From NCBI GenBank assembly GCA_944472135.2, contig OX235262.1, forward strand, positions 59,492,440 through 59,556,439: a stretch of DNA of 64,000 bases, read 5' to 3'. The stretch is from Trichobilharzia regenti (taxonomy: Eukaryota; Platyhelminthes; Trematoda; Strigeidida; Schistosomatidae). A program made the translations under genes and the position numbers. This document shows, piece after piece, positions 49,301-59,400 of the stretch. Numbering within the stretch: the first letter of the stretch is position 1; every line of letters starts with the position of its first letter. Under the pieces are notes generated by a model. It was not told where the DNA came from and made no database searches. It saw nothing but the letters and a program-made list of their open reading frames with translations.

Positions 49301-52300
49301 GACCACAACTGATATGCTCACAACTCAATTACCGAAGAATCAGGAGAAAAGAAAATCTGCCAGGCCACAAAATAACAGCAATTCGGGCTTTAGCAAGAAC
49401 TGGCATGGAATCATATTCCTGTCCTCTACAAGCAAAATATTAAGTCAAATCACCCTGGGGAAACTAAAAAATCCTCTCAATGCATAACTTTTCCCAGACA
49501 AGCTGAATTTAGGAAAAGCTTATAATGTGCGGTCCGTCGAGTGACATCACACACCACGGCATCGACTGGAACCCGAATAGGAATCGAAAAGCTGGGCGTA
49601 TGTTCGAGGTTGATATAGTGGGAGGGGGAGGAGAAACCGTGAAGCAAGTCAAAGAAGATTGCATAGAACAGGTCGAAATGGAAATGTTCCGCTGAATCAC
49701 TTTGTTCAAAGGGAATAATAATAATTATTATTATATCCTTTAATTCCTAGAGGAACACAGGGCTTCAGCTGCCCATCTCCATTGCCTTCGGTTTTCTGCC
49801 ACATTTTTCACTTCACTCTAAGTCTGCCCACACGCTTTGGTCTCCTATTCACATGATCTCCCCCAGGTCACCCTCTCACTGACGACCAACGCGCCGCTTC
49901 TCTTTCAGGTTCCACTCGAGTGATGGCTTGTCTAGTGATGTCACTTGATGGTTTCCTCAGAGTATGGCCAATCCATCTCCATTTCTTCCTGCCTATTTGT
50001 TGCACAATCGGTTCCTGCTGGGTTGGTTTGCTCATTTCCAGAGATCCCTGTTGCTGATCTTTTCTGGCCGGCCATCTGATCTTGAGTGGTATTGAGCGAA
50101 GACAACTGTTAATGAAGGTCTATAGTTTGTTTGAGATGCTCTTTATGACGCGCCAAGTCTCTGATCCGTATAGTAGCACTGACTTCACATTGGAGTTTAA
50201 AATATGAATCTTATTTTTGATGCTGAGTGCTGTTGACCTTCACACAGACTTGGGATTAATGAATGCTTGGCTTGCTTTCCCGATCCTCACTTTGATATTT
50301 TCATCATTTCCGTCCGCCTGTAGTTGAAACGATGCTTCCCAGGTAGGTAAAGGAGGTTTTTTCTTTCAGATCTCTCCCATGAATGCTGATTATCGTCTTG
50401 TGTTGTTGTTGTCGTCTAGGAATCTTCATAACCTCTGTTTTCTGTATGTTCACCTGAAGTTCTATCTTCTCCGGATGATTCTCCTGCCAACATGTTGCTT
50501 TTCACTTGCATATCTTCCAGTTTGTGGGAAATCAGACATATATCATCGGCGAATTCCAGATCCTCCAAGTCTTTTGTGTTAGTCCATTTTATGCCTGTTT
50601 CCTCGTTGGTCGCCGTTGTCTGTCGCATTATCCAATCTACTGCAATCAGGAAAATCACTTGCGATAGTAGACAGCCTTGCCTCACTCCCATCCTCACTTC
50701 GAAGGCTTCCGTAAGTTTCCCGTTGTGGATTACTTGGCATGCCTCACTGTCGTACAACTGTTGGATGAGATGTATAATTGTCGGTGGGACCCCATAGTAG
50801 CGAAGTATTTGCCAAATGACCTCTCGATCGACGCTGTCGAAGGCCTTTTAAAAGTCGATGAAGTTTAGATAAAGAGGTGACTGCCATTCCGAGCTTTGTT
50901 CAATGATGATCCGTAGTGTGGCGATTTGATCAATGCATGACTTGTTTCTCCTGAATCCAGCTTGTTTCGGTCGAAGTTTTTCATCTAGGTTGGCGTGTTT
51001 GATTCTCTCCAGGATGATCAAGGGAATAATAATAATAAATAACTGATGATTATATCAATGGTGAGATTGTCTGTGATAGCCTTAGGAAGGCCGAATAGCA
51101 GCTTAAGAATATTGAAACTATTAGTAAATAAATAAAATATGATTTCAAATCATTTAAACGACACACTTGAAGACTACATCTCATCATCAGCTTAAGTAAG
51201 TTAGAGAACTATTGAGAACCACGAAGTACTGGGCAGTTGTTTCATCCTACTTTGGAACTCTTTGGTACTGCAAGCCTATGATCCAGCTAAGTATTGAACC
51301 CAATTTTTTCAGTTTACCAGGAGAGAAAGTTACCATGTTTAACCAGTGGGAATAAATACAAGTCATACGTCTCAAACTAGGACCAAACAATTATACAATA
51401 CTCCATGGTTTTTACATTTGCTTCTGTTATTGATTTCGATTCATGATTAGAACTAAATTAAAAATCAACCAAATCGTCATAAGTCAAAAAAATACACCTA
51501 AAAACTTACAGACGCTGAATCTGATATCCAGTTATATGAAAATCCACCAGCTAGACAAGCAGGTACTTCTGGATCACGACAAAATGCTGCCATGCTGCTT
51601 TCATGCTGATTTGCTGAAGTTACAGCCAATACTATTGTAGAAATAAAATGATACATAGATATGCATTCATTTAAATGTAAACAACTGAGGTGCATATAAT
51701 GCTTAGGATGTATAAAGTCATGATAAATTCATTGAAAAGAGTTTGACTGTTGCGTAACATCTATTTTTATTATCACAATGAAAATTAGTTAGCTATTTAG
51801 CTAGTAATTTGATGTCAGAACAGTTGAATATAATCGGCTCAAGGTCGTTAATTGAAGTTCTTTGCTTACTGTCATTGATCAACAAGGAATTTACCCAATC
51901 CTTAATGGAAGAGGGTATTCCTTACGAGATACACCATACTGAATAGCACCAATAAGGGTGAAACATCGGTCCAAAGCATCCTTCCGATTACCTGCAAACC
52001 TGAAAGACTCATATCGTTTCGCTGAAAGTGTGAATCACATGAACGTTTTCACCAAGTTTATGGTGTCATTTAATGCAACCTCCTTGTTCACAATGATTCC
52101 CGTCGATGAAACTACCGAGATCATTTGTCAGCAGTCTGATCCTCTCCCACTTGCAGAGTTGGAATTCAAACGCCTACTGTTAATGTGTACCATGGATGTG
52201 TAATTCCAAGTTGACAACATTCTTTACCGACAAGTAGATGGTGTAGCTATTGGCAGTCCACTTAGTCATATTTTAGCAGATACATTCATATCCAACCTTG

Positions 52301-53348
52301 AAAGAACATAGGTGAAGCATGCAATCAACGAAACAACTTCTTAGTGTCGATATGTTGATGACACATTTGTAGTATGCAACAATAAAAGTTATGCTTCCTA
52401 CCTACTTCGATTATTCATTGATGCACATACCAATATTGAATTTGCTATGGAACACGAAAGTGATGAAAAATTCCACTTCTTCGACATTGCCATGCAACGC
52501 CTGGAAGATGATAGTCTCCAGAGGTCAATTTACTGAAATCCTTTATGAAATTAACAATATCCACATTTTAATAGTTTTGTCTAAAATAGCTTCAAACGAG
52601 CATTTGTCAGGAGTCTGTGCTATGGAGCTAGGAGAATATTCTCTACATAGAAATTAGAGGTAGAATTTACGTTTGGCTAACAGATGTTGAAAAACAACGG
52701 TTGCCTTCAGAGATTCATCAACAAATATGGAACATGTTAAGGCTCAAACATCAAAAGAATCACAGTGGTGAAAAGCATGTCTTCATTCAACTCGATTTTA
52801 AAGGTGAAAATATTATAGCAATTGTCAACAAAAGATTGAGGATATCTGTAGGCAGAGCCTATCCTGCAGCTAAGCTCGTTTCTGTCTATTGAATAACTTG
52901 CTCTTTGCTGCAATCAAAGGTCGACAAATATCCTTCTCATGTTAACTGCAACTGTGTATACAAATTTACATGTATCTTTGGGATCAGTTACATTGGAAGA
53001 ACAGAAAGAAGGGGATATCTACGATTTTCTGGACATGTACCACGAAGCTTATGTCTAAAGGAAACAAATGCTTCAAACAGTGCCATCTTTAGGCATCTCG
53101 TTGACACGGGTCATGAGGTGGACGTTGCAAAATCGTTCAAAATTACCAATAGACAAAAGAACTCTATTCTCCCAAGTTTGTTGAATTATCCCCATCAAGC
53201 GCCTGAAACCTGATTTGTTCATTCAGAAAGAAGCAGTTATCAGCGTTTCTTTGACCTTGTAAATGGATATTTTCACCCTCTCTTTCATCTGATTACGTAA
53301 TGTCGAAAGTTTCCATTGTGTATGATCATTATTGTTCGGGATAGTCTT

Positions 53349-53401
<53 letters not shown>

Positions 53402-56400
53402 CTGTATATTGATTGTTTTTTGTTTAAAAATGAACTCTATGCAAGTATGTCAAAAGTGTTTCTGTAGATTTATTTAATAGCGACTTTAGCCTGTAAGCAC
53501 CTGATGGAAGGTAACGAAATAAATGTTGGTACCACTTTATTCTGCAAAAACGTTTGCTCTTGCTCTATTCAAATTCATTAAGGGGGAATAAATGTATGAC
53601 ACTCAACATCAGTTGAAAGCGTATTGCAAAGATGACACACCTAAGCTTAGTGATGACATTGTAAGGTTTAATCAACATCAATACTGAGATCTGTTATTAT
53701 TGTTTCCTTTAGTTACTAGAGGAACATAGGGCTTCGACCATACGTCTACATTGCGTTCAGGTCTCTGTCAACCTTTTTACCTGGCTCCACATCACCCCAC
53801 ATGCTTTCAACTCTTCTTCACATAACATTCTCCATGTCCCCCTCGCACTGACGACCAACGCGCCGCTTCCCATTCAGTCGGTTTCCACTCAAGCGATGGC
53901 CTGGTATGTGATGTCACTCACTTGATGGTTTGTTTTCTCAGAGTATGGCCAGTCCATCTCCATTTCTTCCTGCATATTTGTTGCACAGTTGGTTCCTGTT
54001 GGGTTGGTTCGCTCATTGCCAGAGATCCCTGTTTCTGATTTTTCTGGCCGGAAATCTGATCTCGAGTGGTATTGAGAGAAGACAGCCATCGATGAAGGTC
54101 TGTAGTTTATTTGAAGTGCTCTTCGTGACGCACCAGGCCACTCATCCATAAAGTAGCACTGATATCACATTGAAGTTGAAAATCCGGATCTTATTTTTGA
54201 TGCTGAGCACAGAGTGCTGACTTCCACACAGGCTTGAGAGAAATGAAAGCTTGGCTTGCTTTCCCGATCCTTGCCTTGATATCCTCATCACTTCCGTCCG
54301 CCTATAGTTGAAACGATGCTTCTCAGGTTGATAGGTAGGTAGGTAGGTGAAGGAGGTTGCTTCTTTCAGATTCCTTTCATTTTTGCTGCCTGATTGTTGT
54401 CTGTTGTTGTTGATGTTGCTGTTGGCTAGGAATCTTCATCATTTCTGTTTTCTCTATGTTCACCTGAAGTGAAGTCCTATCTTTGATGCTTCTTCTGCCA
54501 ACTTGTTACTTTTCACTTGCATATCTTACAGTCTGTGGAAAATCAAACGTAAATATGCCATCGGCGAATTCCATATCCTCCAAGTTTTTGTGTGGGTCTA
54601 TTTTATGCTTGTTATATTGACGTTTAAACAAGCAATATTAGCAATGAATCAGTTAATTTGCAAAATAACACAGTCACAACAGCCATTTTTTATACTCCCA
54701 GAAAGTTTTCAAAATTTTTAAAACAAACCGTTTATATCTGGTGATAATATATCATAGAACATTGATCCTGAAAAGCATGATTCCATATAAATTAACATTT
54801 TATTATATTTCCCATCATTATACATTTGTGTTAATGTTTCATTGAAATATAAATTTGTTAACTGAAAGGAAAAGGAAATAATAAATGCATAAAGATTAGA
54901 AAATGTTTTGCTAATGTTCTATTACTCTTTTTTTTAACAAATCATCACTAACAACTAAATTGTCACTATGGTTGTGGTGAGAGCAGACTGCTAGCCAATT
55001 GGTAGACATTAATCGACGTCAATGTCTAGGTCACTAATACTGGCCGTGAGAAAATATGAACAAGGCTGATTCAACAACCAATCACAGCAGACTTAACGTG
55101 GACAAATATGATTTGCAGATAGATGGCTCCACTTTCCGAGGTTACCCGAAACAACCAATCAGAAGCCTACGTTCATCTGCTTAACTTCCGAGAAACAACC
55201 AATCAGAAGACTGCGTTTGTCTACTTGAAATGTAACAACAGAAGACATGGTAACAGAGAGGAATGATCATGAGAAGTGGTGAAATCAAGCATTGTTTTTT
55301 ATTCTGTACGATAGTTTGTGATCAATTATATTTAGATTTTTAAAAATTATATTTAACGGGTAGAATATATCAAATAACCAGGGTGATTTGCAATTTCAAC
55401 GAAGGATAAGAATTTTTTAGCATCCTCCAAGCTTCGATATTAGGTCGTGATCGTTTCATTGTCAGTCTTGTTTACACTTTTATTACCGAGCAGGTTTTGC
55501 AAGGGAATCGCTGATGTGCCACTGGGGATGGAGTGAACGAAAGTGTCTGATAGGGATTAAAGGAATTAAATATGGTTTACTGAACTAGGTGTTGCAGTGA
55601 ATGAGCTGGGCTCAGTATTTCAGACTATGCTCAGTCTGTCCCCTCGTAATTTGAAGTTTATGGGCCATTGGATCTGGTTACAGTTGTGTAATGGTCTAAG
55701 ACCTAGCTCACCTTGTAACAATAAGGTCCTGGGGTAGAAACCCTGTGGGTGCGTACTGCTGAGAAGTTTCAAGCTGGGACGAAACAGCTGTCCAGCACTC
55801 CCTGTAAGTTTTCCAATGGTTCTTCAACCGATGTCAGCTCATGATGAAATCCTCCAACCAATCAAACAAAATCCCTACAAAAACCAATATTTGAGAATTC
55901 AAAGTATCACTGAAACATAGTTTGTCTATAACATAGGTATCATGCCTCGGCTTTTAAGGCTGATCTGTGATAGAGCCAGAGATAGCAAGGTTGGTCCAGT
56001 TGTTCTGTTTATTTATTCTAGAAAGTCGATAGGACGTGACATCATGACAAGTGAAATTATGATTTATGACATCTCTTGAAGGCGTAAGCTTGTAACTGAC
56101 ATTTTACATCAAAATCGGAAATGTCGCTAAGGCCACTTCGTATCATAGCATTTAAAGTAGGGGAGTAACAGAAGTTAAGATAAATGTAGTGTGAAATCAG
56201 GAGTCAGTGCAATAATTTGATTTGGTTCTAGAAGTAACTTACGAATAATAGCCAACTAGACACTACGGAGCTGTCACCAACTACTTTTCTCATGTATAGA
56301 AATAAGAAAGCGATTCTTCCTCTACGGTTCTTCGAAAAGAGGGGCTCAGTGAATAGGGTTAAAGATGCTTTGATTAATTCTGACTTGTTTTTACACTACT

Positions 56401-59400
56401 TAAGTGAATTTATCTTTGATGATCGAACTGTAGATTTATAATAGACAGTTCGGAAGGAGGTTTATGAATGGACTATATTCAGTTAATTTGAGTAGCATGC
56501 AGGAAATCATGTAAGGAAGAGATGAAAGCTTATAGGGGATTGTGCAACCTGTAAAAACGACTCTAGAAAATACGATGAAATAGATATATTTTAATGTAGT
56601 TGTGTTCTCCGGACTAGATGGTTTATTTGCGAAGCTTCCATTGCCCCACTAGGCAACATCTTCAATTTGAAGTGAGCTTTCCCTCCTGGTGACCTTTAAC
56701 GTGATTCATTGTTTTCGTGTATTTTTACACTCTCCGGGTTACTTGTATTGGTGGTGATTGTTTCCTTGACCTGAAATTTTACCCTTTGTGGATGAGATTT
56801 CCTCTCTATAGGCTGGTGAATTTCGTCTCTCTCGATGTGTTTATTCATTGAGAATTCACTGGAATACCAGGCAGCCTTCTAAAAATTCTCTAAAATTCTT
56901 GGTGTTTCCCCCGTCTTCAACGTCAAAGTCCCATTCTCGGATGTCTTACTCAAGCGAAAAATCACAGGAAAATTAATAACTCAAGTTTACCGAAAATTAG
57001 CTCACACTCAGTTGCAACAGCAACAAACCAATAACTCACAAAGGGAGTTATATGCAAACACTACACAAGAGAACCATGACTCACTAAGCACTCCTACCTT
57101 AAGGAAAACTGGAGGAAAATATCTTGTGGACGCCATCCAAAAGAATGGATATCCACGGAACTTCATCAAAAGACATTTCTCTCCATGCCAACCAGCCAAA
57201 TCAGAGGCCTCTATGCACAGCACAAAGAAAATCACCCTACCATATATAAAAGACATCTCAGATATCACTGTAAGACTCTTCAAACCTTTAGGAATTGATG
57301 TTGCACACAAACCAAACAAATTACTTCACTCAGTTCTATGTCAACCAAAAGACTCAACAGCGAAAGAAGATAAAACCAACATCATTTACAAAGTAAATTG
57401 TAACAACTGAGAAAAACGCTACATTGGCCAAAGTGGACATCCCCTTTGTCTTCGTATCCACGAACATAAGCTAGCCATCAAAAGACATGATATCCACTCC
57501 CCAGCTCATATCACTACACACAGACAATCATGGACATCAATTCAACTGGGACAACTAACGTTCAAATATTAGACAGAGGAAACACGAAGAATGCTAGAGG
57601 ATGTTTAGAAGCTTGGTATTCTAGTGAATCATCAATCAATATACACATCAACATAGACAAAATTTTCCAATCGATAAGAAGGAAATCTCACACACACAAA
57701 AGGTCAAACTTCAGGTGAAGGAAACAATCAGCATCAATTCAAGTAACCCGGAGAGTGTAAAAAACACAAAACAGCCAATCACGTTCAAGATCATTAGGAG
57801 AGATAACTAATAAAATGGTGGGGGAAATGTGAAAGCTCACTTCAAATTGAAGTATGCTGTGAAGATGTTGCCTAGTGGGGCAATGGAAGCTTCGCAGATA
57901 AACCATCTAGCCCGGAAAACACAACTACATCATGTTGAAAGTGACATATGCTGTCGAAGGCCTATTTTTTCACTAAAAACCTAGGGAATAATAGTAACAG
58001 CATTCAGTTATACACTGGCATACAATAAGTTTGAACCAAATGGCAGTCTTTAAAATGTGATATAGTAAGTTGGAGAGACATTAACAAAGAAAGTTTTATT
58101 TAATAAATCAGCCGAGGATCCACTCTTGTCCGAGGCACTTACAATACTCTACTTCCCCTATGACAAATCAGAAAGATAAACGAGAACCATCAGAATCAAG
58201 TTTCGAAACAGGGTATTTACAGTTTTGCTCAAAACTTTTCATCCAACAGATGATACCATTCCACTGTGTGATATGTATACAATTAACAAATTATTATATG
58301 GAATTGCATATTACTACGGTGTTTGAGTTTAACACATACAAAGAATGGGACTTCAATTTGAAGTATGCGCTGAAGATGTCACCCAGTAAGGTGATGAAAG
58401 CTTCGCAAACTAACTATCCAGCTCAGAGAACAAAACCACATCAAAATTATCCACCTGAGCTACAAATCTTCTCTATCATATCTAATGGGACTTCTATATA
58501 CAAAGAAGAAATCCTTATTGAAAAATGCTTCTTAGCCATGAGAGAGAGAGAGAGATGATAACCAAATCGCTGAGTGTATGTGCAGGTGCCTAAATCCCCA
58601 ACTAGCCTCTCCTTCTATTTTGTCTTTATCTAGTAAAATTGATATCATTTATTGACTATATTGTGTGTTTGTGTGTGCGATTATTCTCGGCTCATCCTGA
58701 TTCTAAATTAATGTATATGTCACTCATGACTTCTCATCTTATATCAGACTCACTGACAAATTTCTTAAGAGCTACACGGTCTGGACTATTCGCGACGGTT
58801 GGTAAAATAAGAGATTTCATCATTACACCCGTTTGTCTGTATAAATGTTTTACTATGACAATGCAAAACTGTAATGTGGTCATTGATATAAGAATAAAAC
58901 TTGTGCCCTGTGGTAGAGAGTAATTCCATTATGGGTAAGTTTTGTTGTCTCACAGTGTTATACACTAATGTTTACGTTTCGAGCACAGTTTATTGCTCAT
59001 AATCATATCAAGGTAATAACACGACTTCCTAACTTCATTTATATAGTTCCATTGTTTTTCACTTGATTTTCACTTGATTTGATTGGTAGTAGTATTTTCC
59101 ATATTTCGAGTATGAGTGATGAATGATTTCTATTGCATGTGTTGGGTGTAGACTCGATGAACAAGGATTCAGTAATCAACCTCTCTCTCCACCTACTTAG
59201 ATTACCTTTTAGAATTTTCACCCTCTCCCACCATGCTATTATTTGGTGTGTGTGTGTGTGTGTTAATGCATGCAGTGTGATTGGTGAGCTTTTTTCTAAA
59301 TTACTTATCTTCTCGGGGTCAACCATTCTTACCTTAGCTAAATTCTTATGTTCGTATAGGTAATCTCACTACTCCCCACCCATCTGCTAGTTTGACCTAT

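Noticed and set aside
57170..57240. Minus-strand [13 protein letters not shown], which looks like the missing legumain Cys motif
   Set aside because: It is antisense to the well-aligned PLE frame ([11 protein letters not shown]) and lacks the Cys; a coincidence.
58130..58330. Possible minus-strand exon with a gtaagt donor near 58132
   Set aside because: The open part ([11 protein letters not shown]...) has a stop before the donor and no similarity to legumain.
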